NCBI RefSeq assembly: GCF_907164845.1 | Contig: NZ_OU015430.1 | Location: 1,416,001 to 1,480,000 of the forward strand | Reading direction: 5' to 3' | Length of the DNA stretch: 64,000 nt | Source of the DNA: Lysobacter luteus | GTDB lineage: Bacteria > Pseudomonadota > Gammaproteobacteria > Xanthomonadales > Xanthomonadaceae | Shown: positions 52,078 to 61,167 of the stretch, in pieces | How the letters are laid out: every line of letters begins with the position of its first letter | How positions within the stretch are numbered: position 1 is the first letter of the stretch | The notes under the pieces: model-generated | The model's input: only the letters and a program-made list of their open reading frames with translations | Databases searched by the model: none | What the model was told of the DNA's origin: nothing | Made by a program: the position numbers and the translations under genes

Positions 52078-53466
52078 TCAGTGCCCCTCGTGGCCGGTGG
52101 CGGAGGGCGGAGCCTCCTCAGGGGTGGCCGGCATCGAATGACCCGCGTGCGGATCAGCGGCTTCGCCACCGCCGGACTCGGGCTGCGGATCCTCGCTGGT
52201 GCCCGAGGGCGCCCCATGTCCTGCGTGACCTTCAAGTCCCTGAAGTGCGGACTGCAGATTGCTTTCGGCGTCGATCAGGAAGTTGGCGGAGACCACGACC
52301 TGCTCGCCTTCGGTGACCCCATCCAGAATCTCCATGCGATCGCCGCCGCGCCGCCCCAGCGTGACGTCCCGCGGTGCGAAGCGACCGGGACCGGTCTCGA
52401 CCAGCACCACCTGGCGTGTGCCACTGTCGAGCACCGCCGAGCGCGGCACGTTCAGGACCGGGCCGGCCCCGGGCTCCTCGAGCAGCACCGTCCCGTAGAG
52501 TCCCGGCCGCAGGTCGCCATCGGGATTGGGCAGCGCGATGCGTACGTCCACGGTGCGTGTCATCGCATCGATGACGGGCTGCACGAAGGTGACTTCGCCC
52601 TCGGCCACCTGGCCCGGCAGGGCCACGGTTTCAAAGCGGGCCGGCTGGCCGACCCTGATGTCCGCGGCCTGCGCCGCCGGCACCTTGGCGATCACCCACA
52701 CCGTCGACAGGTCGGCCAGCAGCAGGATGGTTTCGCCGGGCTCGAAGCGTGCGCCCTGGACCACCGGCTTCTCGATCACGACCGCGTCCGCGGGCGCCGT
52801 GAGGACCAGTCCGGTCTTGCCCAGCTGCGAATCGCTGATTTCCCAGTTGCGCAGGCGGGTGCGGGCGGCATCGCGCAGGCGGACCATCGACGCCGCGCTC
52901 GCGGGATCGGACCCGGTCAGCCTGCGGGCGGTCTCGTCGGCGAGCCGGTATTCCTGCTGCGCCGTCGCCAGCTGCGGGCTGTAGACGGACAGCAGCGGCT
53001 GCCCGGCGCGGACGCGCATGCCCGTTTGGTTCGCGTACAGGCGCTCCACCCAGCCTTCGAAGCGGGGCGCGATCGCGTACTGCCGGGTCTCGTCGACCTC
53101 GACCGTGCCGCTGGTGCGCACGGTGGCGGCCAGGGCCCCCCGCTTGACCGCTTCGGTGCGCACGCCCAGCGCCTGCACCTTGTCCGGCGGCAGCACCACC
53201 GTGCCCGGTGCCGCCGGCGGTGCATCGTCGGCATAGACCGGGACGTAGTCCATACCCATCGAGTCCTTCTTGGGCACTGGCGAGGTGTCCGGAAGGCCCA
53301 TGGGATTGCGGTAATAGAGCACCTTGCGTTCCGCGGCCGGCGCCTCGGCGGACGTGGTTGCGGTCGTGGAATCGTTCGTGGCGCGGCCGGCCACCCATCC
53401 GACGGTGAGAGCGGCGAGTGCGACGCCGATGGCGATGGCGAGCGACAGGGTCTGGACACGGGTCAT
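52078..53466 (-). CDS. cusB: CusB-type periplasmic adaptor with heavy-metal-binding domain
   Basis: Adaptor of the CusCBA complex. An N-terminal membrane anchor (about 7-27) is followed by a heavy-metal-binding domain (YYRNPMGLPDTSPVPKKDSM, GMDYVPVY), a barrel-sandwich/coiled-coil core and a beta barrel. The C-terminus is His/Met-rich (HAGHG, DPHAGHSMPATP, GHEGH), likely an extra metal site. 462 residues. Its start overlaps the cusC stop (ATGA). Confidence 0.92.
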   Translation of the reverse strand: MTRVQTLSLAIAIGVALAALTVGWVAGRATNDSTTATTSAEAPAAERKVLYYRNPMGLPDTSPVPKKDSMGMDYVPVYADDAPPAAPGTVVLPPDKVQALGVRTEAVKRGALAATVRTSGTVEVDETRQYAIAPRFEGWVERLYANQTGMRVRAGQPLLSVYSPQLATAQQEYRLADETARRLTGSDPASAASMVRLRDAARTRLRNWEISDSQLGKTGLVLTAPADAVVIEKPVVQGARFEPGETILLLADLSTVWVIAKVPAAQAADIRVGQPARFETVALPGQVAEGEVTFVQPVIDAMTRTVDVRIALPNPDGDLRPGLYGTVLLEEPGAGPVLNVPRSAVLDSGTRQVVLVETGPGRFAPRDVTLGRRGGDRMEILDGVTEGEQVVVSANFLIDAESNLQSALQGLEGHAGHGAPSGTSEDPQPESGGGEAADPHAGHSMPATPEEAPPSATGHEGH

Positions 53467-54785
53467 CGGATATCTCCTTCGATGGCGCGCACGGCGGCGG
53501 CGCCCAACAGTTCGTCACGCAGTGCATCGACCCGTGCGAGGTCGGCGCCCTGCCATTGATTGAGTGCTTCCAGCAGCGTCCCGAAGTCGACTTCGCCGAC
53601 CTGGTAGCTGGCCAGCGCGGACTGCCAGGTGGCGTCGGCCTGCGGCAGCAGCGTGTTCTCGATCAGTTGCCGGCGTTCGCGTGCGCTCGTCCACCGCGCC
53701 CAGGCGGAGGCGCCGCGTTCCTCCACGGCCCGCAGCGTGGCGTCCATGCGCGCCAGCGCCGCGTCTTCGAGCAGGCGCGATTCGCGCTCGCGCTCGCGGC
53801 GTGCACGCTGCTGGAACGGGATCTCGACCTCCAGCATCAGCTCGGTGCTTTCGATGCCGTTGCCGAGCTGCATCGCACCCACGCCCACGGTGATGTCCGG
53901 GAACCGGTTGCGACGCTCCAACACCACGTTCGTGCGCGCGGCTTCGGCGCGGGCCTGCTGTGAGCGGACCGCGGGGTGCGCGTCGGCGCCATCCAATGCT
54001 TCGGCCAGGGAGGCACTTTGAACGACTAGGCGCGGCGCCTCATCGGGGGTCGCCAGCGGTGAATCGGACCGGCGCCCCAGCACCGCGTTCAAGGTGGCGG
54101 CCGCCTCCTGCTTGGCCGCGAGGCGTTCGATCCGCTCGCGCTGCAGGCTGGTCTGCTCGACCTGGGCGCGGATGGCATCCTGCTGCGCCGCGCGGCCCAG
54201 GGCGTAGCGCACGCCGGCCATCTCTTCGACTTGGCGGAGCAGGGCGATGCGGCGATCGAGCACGGCCACGGCCTGATCGGCATGCCAGTAGCGTGCGTAG
54301 GCCGCCTCGGCATCGGACAGCAGGTCGCGCGCCGTGGTGATGCGGTCTAGCCCGACCGCGACCGCGTCCTGGGTGGCCGCGGTCCGCGCCAAGCCGCGCT
54401 TGCCCCAGAGCGGGAAGCGCTGGCGCAGCGCGTAGTCGACTTCGCGGTCGGCACCGGCGCTGCGCCAGGGCTTGTCCGGATCCAGGCCGCGGAATCCAAC
54501 GGAAGCCATCGGGTCGGGCAGGGCGCCCGCCGGCAGAATCCGTGCTTCGGCGGCCTGGGCCTCGAAGTCCAGTGCCCGCAGCTCGGGGTTGTGTTCGAGG
54601 ACCCAGGCGCGGATCGACTCGAGGCTGTGCCCTGGGACGGGTTCGGTTGCGGTAACGGGCAGCGCCAGCATCCACAAGGCGCCGGCGAGCACGCAGGCAG
54701 GCAGGTGCCAGAGTGGTGGTCGACGGCGGAACAGAGGGCGGGGTCGCAGGCGCCTGGCCTGCAGTCGGTCGAACAGGGATGCCAT
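53463..54785 (-). CDS. cusC: CusC/CzcC-type outer-membrane channel
   Basis: TolC-family channel of the Cus system. Two OEP repeats: LESIRAWVLEHNPELRALDF and then REVDYALRQRFPLWGKRG early, VELERRN-type (NVVLERRNRFPDITVGVGAM) and EVEIPFQQRARRERERE in the second half. An N-terminal signal/anchor lies at about residues 27-46 after a basic leader. The ATG at 54785 has AAGGA seven bases upstream; the frame to 54857 lacks one. 440 residues. First gene of cusCBA. Confidence 0.88.
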   Translation of the reverse strand: MASLFDRLQARRLRPRPLFRRRPPLWHLPACVLAGALWMLALPVTATEPVPGHSLESIRAWVLEHNPELRALDFEAQAAEARILPAGALPDPMASVGFRGLDPDKPWRSAGADREVDYALRQRFPLWGKRGLARTAATQDAVAVGLDRITTARDLLSDAEAAYARYWHADQAVAVLDRRIALLRQVEEMAGVRYALGRAAQQDAIRAQVEQTSLQRERIERLAAKQEAAATLNAVLGRRSDSPLATPDEAPRLVVQSASLAEALDGADAHPAVRSQQARAEAARTNVVLERRNRFPDITVGVGAMQLGNGIESTELMLEVEIPFQQRARRERERESRLLEDAALARMDATLRAVEERGASAWARWTSARERRQLIENTLLPQADATWQSALASYQVGEVDFGTLLEALNQWQGADLARVDALRDELLGAAAVRAIEGDIR

Positions 54786-54914
54786 ATCAGTGTCCTTTGG
54801 CCGACGCGACGGAAGTCGCTCGGACGAGGGCAGGAACACATGCCGTGACGCAGCCACGGCGCGAACGCACAGGACTGCGCCGCACAGACGTGCGGAGCAG
54901 TCAGCGTCCGGGCA

Positions 54915-55337
54915 TCAGATGAGCAGAAGCGCCGCTGGATGGGCGGTAGGTCGGTGCCAGGCGGGCCTGGGCGGTGAATCCACCCATGTGGCCGTGACAC
55001 TTGGTGAAGCATCCGCAATCGCGGCGATCGCAAGCCAGGAGAGCCATGCTTCGGCCAGCAGCGGCGGAATCGAAGGGATGCGCCCACTGTCCGCCGAGAG
55101 GTCACCCTCGGTGCAGTGCGCGTCGCACAGTGCCTTACTCGCCGAGGGGAGCTCCGCCTCGCAGCCGTGGCCATGGTCGTGCCGGGTGTCGGTGGCAGCA
55201 GCGACAAACGCCGCCGGCGTGCCTGGGAGATCCAGGCAGTCGCCATGGCCCGCGAGCACAAGCTGGGACCAGAGCAGCGCCGCCATCGCGAGGAGGACGG
55301 TGCGCCGGAACCAATTCCGATGGCGGATGCGGACCAT
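54915..55337 (-). CDS. Small secreted Cys/His-rich protein upstream of cusCBA
   Basis: 140 residues. Signal peptide about 1-29 (RTVLLAMAALLWSQLVLAGH); the mature part has HDHGHGCEAEL and CDAHCTEGD, plausible metal ligands, then a hydrophobic helix (LLAEAWLSWLAIAAIADA) and a Pro/His-rich tail. It resembles in style the small secreted proteins placed ahead of copper operons in xanthomonads (such as CopL) but I cannot assign a family. The stop is 129 bp before cusC; the 55338-55381 stretch ahead should hold the promoter. Confidence 0.55.
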   Translation of the reverse strand: MVRIRHRNWFRRTVLLAMAALLWSQLVLAGHGDCLDLPGTPAAFVAAATDTRHDHGHGCEAELPSASKALCDAHCTEGDLSADSGRIPSIPPLLAEAWLSWLAIAAIADASPSVTATWVDSPPRPAWHRPTAHPAALLLI

Positions 55338-55381
55338 GACGTGAGCTTACCTCTTACCGGGACAGACGCAATTGATCAAAG

Positions 55382-55498
55382 TCAATCCTTGGCCAAGCCC
55401 AAGGGCGGGTCCGGCGGCGACTTGGCAGGACTAAGTGCATTGGCCACCACCGATACCGAACTCAGGCTCATTGCCAGCGCCGCCACCATCGGAGCCAT
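55382..55498 (-). pseudogene. C-terminal remnant of a P1B-type copper ATPase
   Basis: Read from 55498 to the TGA at 55384-55382, the minus strand encodes [20 protein letters not shown] and then ALSPAKSPPDPPLGLAKD. This matches the last residues of the intact ATPase at 56201 ([20 protein letters not shown]). Nothing of the upstream ATPase precedes it; instead the sequence joins the secreted-protein fragment at 55619. It is therefore a leftover of a second or older ATPase gene. Confidence 0.8.
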
Positions 55499-55619
55499 AA
55501 AAAGACAAAGGCGTGGTTGGAAGAGTGCACGCGTAAGCCGCCATTGCCACCTGTTGGAACAGGAGGCACAGCAGGACCGCGAGGGCGATCCGTAAGCGGT
55601 GGCGGCTGCGAAAATGCAT
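55431..55619 (-). pseudogene. Truncated secreted-protein gene joined out of frame to the ATPase remnant
   Basis: An ATG at 55619 starts a clean signal peptide (RLRIALAVLLCLLFQQVAMA, then AYACTLPTTPL). From about 55503 the frame runs into the ATPase remnant in the wrong frame (SFYGSDGGGAGNEPEFGIGG) and stops at 55431. I read it as the 5' part of a copper-linked secreted-protein gene cut by recombination. It could still yield a 62-residue peptide. Confidence 0.65.
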
Positions 55620-55713
55620 GATCAGGATGTTACTCCGTCATTTAGCCCAAAGCGTCGGCAAATACTTGGAATTCATGCCAGTACTTGACACTGATCGAGC
55701 CGAACCGGCGTAC

Positions 55714-56172
55714 TCACTCGGTGCTGCGCTGTTCCAGATCCGCGATCAGCGCCTCCATCTCCCGGATCTCTCGGCGTTGGGCGGCAATGATCTCATCGGC
55801 CAGTTCACGCACCCGTGGGTCGGAAATGTTGGCCCGTTCGCTCGTCATGATCGCAATGGAGTGATGCGGAATCATCGCTCGCATATACGACACGTCCTGG
55901 ACGGTTGCCTGACTGCGCATCAGCCACAACGCCCCGGCAAACACCAACGCGCAACCGAGCAGGATTCCCGTGTTGAGCTTCCTGTTCTGGTACATGCCCA
56001 GCATGAAGAGCAGCATGATCACGCCCATGGTGGCGCCCATGACAAAAGCCATGTACACGCGGGTTTCGCTGAAAGAGACGTGATCGAGTTGGTAGGTATT
56101 GAGGTACATCAACCCGAACATGACCACCGTCGAGGTGGCGATCATGAGCGCGAACCTGGCGTACTTCGGCAT
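55714..56172 (-). CDS. DUF305 membrane-anchored protein
   Basis: 152 residues: three predicted transmembrane helices (about 5-25, 38-60 and 68-86) followed by a periplasmic helical DUF305 segment with the signature MRAMIPHHSIAIMTSERA and a four-helix pattern (LADEIIAAQRREIREMEALI). The His pair and Met residues may bind metal. AGGAG lies eight bases before the ATG. It follows the copper ATPase by 28 bp, so the two are probably co-expressed. Confidence 0.82.
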   Translation of the reverse strand: MPKYARFALMIATSTVVMFGLMYLNTYQLDHVSFSETRVYMAFVMGATMGVIMLLFMLGMYQNRKLNTGILLGCALVFAGALWLMRSQATVQDVSYMRAMIPHHSIAIMTSERANISDPRVRELADEIIAAQRREIREMEALIADLEQRSTE

Positions 56173-56200
56173 GGCGGTTTCTCCTTTCTACGTGGTCGTA

Positions 56201-58630
56201 CTAGGTGGCGGGTGTTGTTTCGCGGGGAGGGTTGGAGTCGCTGGCGCCCCGGAGTGGCGAGCGGGAGAGCCGCAGCGCATTGCCGACCACCGAGACCGAG
56301 CTCAGGCTCATCGCCAGCGCCGCGATCATCGGGCTCAGCAGCAGCCCGAACACCGGGTACAACACGCCAGCGGCGATCGGCACGCCAAGCGCGTTGTACA
56401 GAAACGCGAAGGTCAGGTTCTGCTTCATGTTGGACACGGTCGATTCCGAGATCATCCGCGCGCGCATGATTCCTCGCAGATCGCCCTTGACCAGGGTCAC
56501 CTGGGCACTGGACATCGCGACGTCCGTACCGGTGCCCATCGCAATACCGACGTCGGCCGCGGCCAGCGCCGGCGCATCGTTGATGCCGTCTCCGGCCATC
56601 GCCACCCGGTGTCCTTCGCTCTTGAGGCGCTGCACGAGGTCGGCCTTGTCCTGCGGCCGCACTTCTCCATGCACCTCGTCAAGGCCGAGTTCCGCGGCCA
56701 CCGCGCGGGCGGTGGTGAGCCCATCGCCAGTAGCCATGATGATTCGCACGCCGGCCGCCTGCAGTTCTCGGATCGCTGCAGCGGTGGACGGCTTGATGGG
56801 GTCCGCCACGGCAATGACACCGGCAAGCCGCCCGTCCGCCGCCAGGAACATGGCGCTCGCGCCCTCGCCACGGAGCCGTTCGGCGACGTCGACGTGGCGC
56901 TCGACATCGGCACCGATCTCCTGCATCAGCGCGGTATTGCCCAGCACGAGATCCTGGCCGGCGACCCTGCCACGCACGCCCATGCCGGTGACGGAGTCGA
57001 ATCCCTCGACGTTATCGAGGCGCAGGTCCCGACGCCGCGCTTCGGCGACAATCGCATCCGCCAGCGGATGCTCGCTGCCCTGGTCGAGGCTCGCGGCGAG
57101 CTGCAGCACTTGCTCGTCCCGGTAGCCCTCGAAAGCCACCACCTCCTTGAAGGTAGGCCGGCCTTCGGTCAGGGTGCCGGTCTTGTCCACGATCAACGTG
57201 TCGATCTGGCGCATCTGCTCGATTGCTTCGGCATCGCGGAACAGCACGCCTGCCTGCGCCGCCCGCCCGGTGGCGACCATGATCGACATCGGTGTCGCAA
57301 GCCCAAGAGCGCACGGGCAGGCGATGATCAGCACCGAGACCGCGTTGAGCACTGCGAATGTCCACGCCGGTGCCGGGCCAAACAGGCCCCAGACGAAGAA
57401 CGTGAGCACCGCCGCGGCCAGCACGGCCAGGACAAACCAGAAGGCGACCTTGTCGGCCATGCGTTGCATCGGCGCGCGCGAGCGTTGCGCCTGCGCGACC
57501 AGTTGCACGATCTGCGACAGCACCGTATCCGACCCGACCTTGCCGGCACGGATGACCAGCGCGCCGGTGCCGTTCTGGGTGGCACCGATGACGCTGGCGC
57601 CTACCGTCTTCTCGACCGGGATCGGCTCGCCCGTCAACATCGATTCGTCGACGCTGGAGCGTCCTTCGATCACCTCGCCATCGACCGGCACCTTCTCGCC
57701 TGGGCGGACGCGCAGGCGGTCGCCGACGTGGACGTGGGTCAGCGGGATGTCCTCTTCGGAGCCATCGTCGTTGAGTCGTCGGGCCTCCTTCGGCGCAAGG
57801 CCGAGCAACCCCTTGATTGCGGCGGAAGTCTTGGAGCGTGCGCGCAACTCGAGGATCTGCCCGAGCAACGTCAGCGACACGATCACGGCTGCGGCCTCGA
57901 AGTACACGCCGACGCGTCCATGCTCCCGGAACGAGGCGGGAAACAGGTCTGGTGCGACCGTCGCCACCACGCTGTAGCCGAATGCCGCCGCCACGCCGAT
58001 CCCGATGAGCGTGAACATGTTCGGGCTGCGGTTGCGGATGGACTGGACGCAACGGACGAAGAATGGCCATCCGGCCCACAGTACGACCGGAGTGCTCAGG
58101 ACCAGTTCGACCCACGTCTGGGTGCCCATGGGCAGCGGCAGGACCTCCTGGCCGAACAGGTCCAGCCGCGGCAGGTAGCGGCCAAACATCGCCAGGACCA
58201 GCGTCGCCAGCGTCAGTGGCAACGTCCACCAGAAGCGTCGCGAGAAGTCGCGGAGCTCGGGGTTGTCTTCGTCCTCCAGGCTGGGCATTTCAGGCTCGAG
58301 CGCCATGCCGCAGATCGGGCAGTTCCCGGGACCTTGCTGCCTGATCTCCGGGTGCATCGGGCAGGTGTAGGTGGCGGTCGCGTCGACCGGAGGAGCCTGT
58401 TGCGGCGTGAGGTAGCGTTCGGGATCAGCGGTGAACTTCTCGCGGCATCGGCCGGAACAGAAGTGGAACTGCGACCCGTTGTGTGTTGCGTGGTGCGGCG
58501 TCGTTTGCGGGTCCACCTGCATCCCGCACACAGGATCGACGGCCAAGTTCGTCGGCTTCGGCTCTGCGGCACCGCCGTGATCGCCAGCGTTCGGCTGCTC
58601 ATGGCCATGGGAGTGCGTCGATGCGTTCAT
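56201..58630 (-). CDS. copA: Cu(I)-exporting P1B ATPase with YHS and HMBD metal-binding domains
   Basis: Pumps Cu(I) from cytoplasm to periplasm. 809 residues. In place of ferredoxin-like CxxC domains the N-terminus has a His-rich start, a YHS domain ([22 protein letters not shown]; about 31-74) and a heavy-metal-binding domain ([19 protein letters not shown]; about 87-114). Core motifs: transmembrane CPC ([14 protein letters not shown]), phosphorylation [11 protein letters not shown] in [10 protein letters not shown] and [14 protein letters not shown] lies six bases before the ATG. It shares the symbol copA by common usage with the unrelated oxidase genes here. Confidence 0.93.
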   Translation of the reverse strand: MNASTHSHGHEQPNAGDHGGAAEPKPTNLAVDPVCGMQVDPQTTPHHATHNGSQFHFCSGRCREKFTADPERYLTPQQAPPVDATATYTCPMHPEIRQQGPGNCPICGMALEPEMPSLEDEDNPELRDFSRRFWWTLPLTLATLVLAMFGRYLPRLDLFGQEVLPLPMGTQTWVELVLSTPVVLWAGWPFFVRCVQSIRNRSPNMFTLIGIGVAAAFGYSVVATVAPDLFPASFREHGRVGVYFEAAAVIVSLTLLGQILELRARSKTSAAIKGLLGLAPKEARRLNDDGSEEDIPLTHVHVGDRLRVRPGEKVPVDGEVIEGRSSVDESMLTGEPIPVEKTVGASVIGATQNGTGALVIRAGKVGSDTVLSQIVQLVAQAQRSRAPMQRMADKVAFWFVLAVLAAAVLTFFVWGLFGPAPAWTFAVLNAVSVLIIACPCALGLATPMSIMVATGRAAQAGVLFRDAEAIEQMRQIDTLIVDKTGTLTEGRPTFKEVVAFEGYRDEQVLQLAASLDQGSEHPLADAIVAEARRRDLRLDNVEGFDSVTGMGVRGRVAGQDLVLGNTALMQEIGADVERHVDVAERLRGEGASAMFLAADGRLAGVIAVADPIKPSTAAAIRELQAAGVRIIMATGDGLTTARAVAAELGLDEVHGEVRPQDKADLVQRLKSEGHRVAMAGDGINDAPALAAADVGIAMGTGTDVAMSSAQVTLVKGDLRGIMRARMISESTVSNMKQNLTFAFLYNALGVPIAAGVLYPVFGLLLSPMIAALAMSLSSVSVVGNALRLSRSPLRGASDSNPPRETTPAT

Positions 58631-58732
58631 GCAGGACCTCGTTCAACGGAAGAGTGTGGTCGGTCGCGAGCGCGCCATGCCGAAAACGATGGCTTGGCTT
58701 GAACCCGGAGCCAGGTCTCAACCCTTGCGAAG

Positions 58733-58750
58733 GGCCCGCCCTTGCGGGCC
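58733..58750 (-). terminator. Hairpin after the Csp gene
   Basis: GGCCCGC-AAGG-GCGGGCC on the minus strand, 17 bp after the Csp stop and 103 bp before the ATPase start. It lacks a T-run (CTTCGC follows), so it may reduce rather than stop transcription into the ATPase gene. Confidence 0.4.
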
Positions 58751-58766
58751 GACCCTCCGCGGTGGG

Positions 58767-59126
58767 TCAGGCAGCGGCCGCCATGGCAGCGCAGCTTTCG
58801 GCACACCGTCGACAGATGTCGGCGCAGCGCTTCATCTGCGCGTCGTCACCCATGGACTCGCAGTCCGCCGCGCACTGGCGGCAGATCTCGGCACAGGCGC
58901 CGCAGATGACGTTGTGCACGCTGGAGCCGCGCAACATCGCGTCGGCGCTGGTCGCGCAAATGTCGGCGCAGGTGGCCATCAGGCTGATGTGTTCTGGTGC
59001 CGCGTGTGCGCCTCCTTTGGTTAGGCAGTAGTTGATGGTCTCCAAGCAGATCGCATGGCACTGGACACAGTTGTCAATGCAATCGTTCATCGCCTGAGGC
59101 CGATCAGCAGCGGAATGGTGAGTCAT
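58767..59126 (-). CDS. csp: Four-helix-bundle copper storage protein (Csp3-like, DUF326)
   Basis: 119 residues with 16 cysteines arranged as CxxxC/CxxC on successive helices (CIDNCVQCHAIC, CADIC, CGACAEICRQCAADC, CADICRRCAESC), the pattern of Csp proteins whose bundle core fills with Cu(I). No signal peptide is present, so it should act in the cytoplasm like Csp3. The ATG at 59126 has AAGGAG six bases upstream. Often mislabelled ferredoxin. It stands between copG2 and the copper ATPase. Confidence 0.9.
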   Translation of the reverse strand: MTHHSAADRPQAMNDCIDNCVQCHAICLETINYCLTKGGAHAAPEHISLMATCADICATSADAMLRGSSVHNVICGACAEICRQCAADCESMGDDAQMKRCADICRRCAESCAAMAAAA

Positions 59127-59197
59127 GTGATGCTCCTTCTTCCAAGCGGGCATAAAATCGGCGTGCCCGCATCACCGCCCCCTATTGCGCGGATCTG

Positions 59198-59731
59198 TCA
59201 GTGCTGTGCGAACGGTTCGGTCGTACCATCGCGATTGACGATCTCAACCGTGTAGGGCTCCTGGCGCCCGTCGGGCATCTCCATTCCCGGGGAGCCCATC
59301 GGCATGCCGGGAAGCACCAGGCCAATTGCGTCCGGCTTCTCCTCCAGCAACCGCTTGATGTCTGTGGCCGGCACATGGCCTTCGATCATGTAGCCGGCGA
59401 TCTCCGCGGTATGGCATGAGCCCTTGCCATAGGGAACGCCCAACCGTTCTTTGACGGGCTGCAGGTTGTCGGCTTCGCGCACCTCGACTGCGAACCCGGC
59501 CTGCCGCACGTGCTCCACCCATGAACCGCAGCAGCCACAACTTGGGCTCTTGTGCACGATCATCAGCGGCAAGCCCATGGCGTTGTTCACGGAAGCGGGT
59601 GCCCGCTGGGCTGCCGCTTCGATCGCTGGTGGAGCTGCCGATGGCGCCGCCGATGGCGCTTGGGCACAGGCGCCCAGGGTCGCGAAGGCAATCGCCAACC
59701 CCGCATTACGCAGAAATAGACGCGTTTTCAT
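59198..59731 (-). CDS. copG: CopG-like copper protein (DUF411), copy 2
   Basis: 177 residues with a lipoprotein-type signal (GLAIAFATLGAC), an Ala/Pro linker and the DUF411 motifs KSPSCGCCGSWVEHV, GKGSCHTAEIAGYMIEGHVP and GMPMGSPGMEMPDG. GGAGG lies four bases before the ATG at 59731. It lies 14 bp behind the NTF2-like gene in the copA2-copB2-cytc run. Clearly paralogous to the copy at 35824. Confidence 0.88.
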   Translation of the reverse strand: MKTRLFLRNAGLAIAFATLGACAQAPSAAPSAAPPAIEAAAQRAPASVNNAMGLPLMIVHKSPSCGCCGSWVEHVRQAGFAVEVREADNLQPVKERLGVPYGKGSCHTAEIAGYMIEGHVPATDIKRLLEEKPDAIGLVLPGMPMGSPGMEMPDGRQEPYTVEIVNRDGTTEPFAQH

Positions 59732-59745
59732 GGGTCCTCCGGCTT

Positions 59746-60264
59746 TCAACGCTTGGTCCGTGACGACCAATGGATGTGGGCGATCCGCCAGCCCTCCGGT
59801 GTCTGCCGGAGCACCATGGTCTCGGCGCTGAGCAGCACCAGGGGTTTGCCGTCCTTCTTGGCGTGTAGTTCGCTCTCGCTGCCGATCCAGACGAGGTCGC
59901 CGGCAGTGCGTGCACGGCGCCGCAGCAACTGGCGGTGGGTTCCCTCCAGGAACTTTGCGTCACTGATGGCGTGGTGGCCGAGGTACTCGTCGCGGCTGCG
60001 TTCGGCCCCGCCCGATTCCAGGATCAGTACGTCCCGGGCGAGCAGCTCTTCCACTGTTTTCAGGTCGCCGCTGGCCAGGGCATCGCTGAACCGTTCGGCG
60101 ACCGCCACGGCCGCTCCGGCTTGGGCAGGCACGTCGATCTGCGGCTGGTCCGCCGCTGCCGGGTGGTGCGCGTGCGAAGCCGCATCGGGCGCGGTCTGGG
60201 CGGACACGGTGCTGATTCCGCCCGCGGCGAGGATCAGGACCAGAAAGGTTGCGACAGATTTCAT
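59746..60264 (-). CDS. Secreted SnoaL/NTF2-like protein (DUF4440 type)
   Basis: 172 residues: signal peptide ending VSAQ, a short His/Ala segment (DAASHAHHPAAADQPQ), then an NTF2-fold domain (VAERFSDALASGDLKTVEEL, ILESGGAERSRDEYL, PEGWRIAHIHWSS). The start is the ATG at 60264, set by GGAG eight bases upstream; the ATG at 60270 is too close. Proteins of this fold are found in copper clusters with DUF411 genes, but no activity is assigned. Tight spacing (16 bp after the cytochrome gene) indicates co-transcription. Confidence 0.75.
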   Translation of the reverse strand: MKSVATFLVLILAAGGISTVSAQTAPDAASHAHHPAAADQPQIDVPAQAGAAVAVAERFSDALASGDLKTVEELLARDVLILESGGAERSRDEYLGHHAISDAKFLEGTHRQLLRRRARTAGDLVWIGSESELHAKKDGKPLVLLSAETMVLRQTPEGWRIAHIHWSSRTKR

Positions 60265-60280
60265 GTTCATAGCTCCGTGA

Positions 60281-61153
60281 TCAGTGTTCGTGGTCGTGGC
60301 CGTCGTCGGCCGGATTCGTTTGCGGTGCAGGGTGTGATTCGACGGTTCCGTCGGCATGGCGGTGCTCGACCATCCGCGGTTGCGCCTCGGGCTCGTGGTG
60401 ATCGGCAGCCGTGCCCGGCGGATGTGCGTGCGGCGCCTGGCCGCCATCGCCGTGGTGGTCATCCATGCCGGTCTGCGGTTTGGCCGCCGCGTCATCATGG
60501 GGCGGCGTGCCTGGTGGATGCACATGGCCCCCGGAACCATCAGCCGCTGCGGCGCCTGCCGCTGGATCGTCATGATGGTTCGCCGCGGCGCCTTCCCCAT
60601 GAGGATGTGGCTGGGTCTCCCCGCCGCCGTGCGAATGCCCGCCGCTGCTGTCGACTATGGCCTGGTACCCGGCTTCGTCGAGCGTCGGCAGCACCTGGAG
60701 GAACGCGGCCATGTTCCAGATGTACTCGTCGGCCATGCTCTCGCCCCAAGCCGGCATGCCCGATGCCTTGATGCCGTGCTTGATGACCCAGAACGCTTCG
60801 GCGGCGTCGACCATGTGCCGGGTCAGGTTCGGCGGGGCGGGGTACAAACCCCGGCTCAACTCGGTATCCGGCACCCCCGGTGCCAGATGGCAGCCGGCGC
60901 ACATGGCGGCATAGTTGCCCGAGCCCTGGACGATCCGCGCCGGATCCTCCAGGTTTGGCACCTGCAGCTCCTTGGCCCGGACCTTGATCGAGCGTTCGCG
61001 CAGCGTTTCGAGTGCCGAGTAGACCGGTCCCGTGTGCGGGTCGTCGGCGCCGATGTTGTACAGCCCCGACCAGACGAAGCCCGCCATCGCCAGCACGGCG
61101 ATGAACGACAGTCCGACCAGCACGATCAGAGTTTTGCGTTTTACGAATGCCAT
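60281..61153 (-). CDS. Membrane-anchored c-type cytochrome with long His-rich C-terminal tail
   Basis: 290 residues. N-terminal anchor (about 8-29), one class-I haem site (CAGCH, residues 85-89) and a probable Met ligand in GIKASGMPAWGESM. From about residue 170 the protein is a 120-residue low-complexity tail packed with His, Asp, Gly and Pro (GGHSHGGGETQPHPHGEG, HHDDPAAG, DDGHDHEH), unlike an ordinary cytochrome and suited to bind many copper ions. It lies 14 bp behind copB2, so it may take electrons from the CopA oxidase reaction while buffering copper. Confidence 0.82.
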   Translation of the reverse strand: MAFVKRKTLIVLVGLSFIAVLAMAGFVWSGLYNIGADDPHTGPVYSALETLRERSIKVRAKELQVPNLEDPARIVQGSGNYAAMCAGCHLAPGVPDTELSRGLYPAPPNLTRHMVDAAEAFWVIKHGIKASGMPAWGESMADEYIWNMAAFLQVLPTLDEAGYQAIVDSSGGHSHGGGETQPHPHGEGAAANHHDDPAAGAAAADGSGGHVHPPGTPPHDDAAAKPQTGMDDHHGDGGQAPHAHPPGTAADHHEPEAQPRMVEHRHADGTVESHPAPQTNPADDGHDHEH

Positions 61154-61167
61154 GGTGGTGGTCTCCC

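Noticed and set aside
55371-55386. ATTGATCAAAGTCAAT palindrome as a copper-responsive operator ahead of the cus region
   Set aside because: Only a single copy, it matches no CopR/CusR box I know, and part of it is the stop region of the ATPase remnant.
58691-58721. A TTGAGA-N19-CAAGCC element with partial dyad (ACCTGG/CCGGGT) upstream of the copper ATPase as a second CueR-type promoter
   Set aside because: The -10 is far from consensus and the dyad is off-centre and imperfect, so it is not good enough to call.
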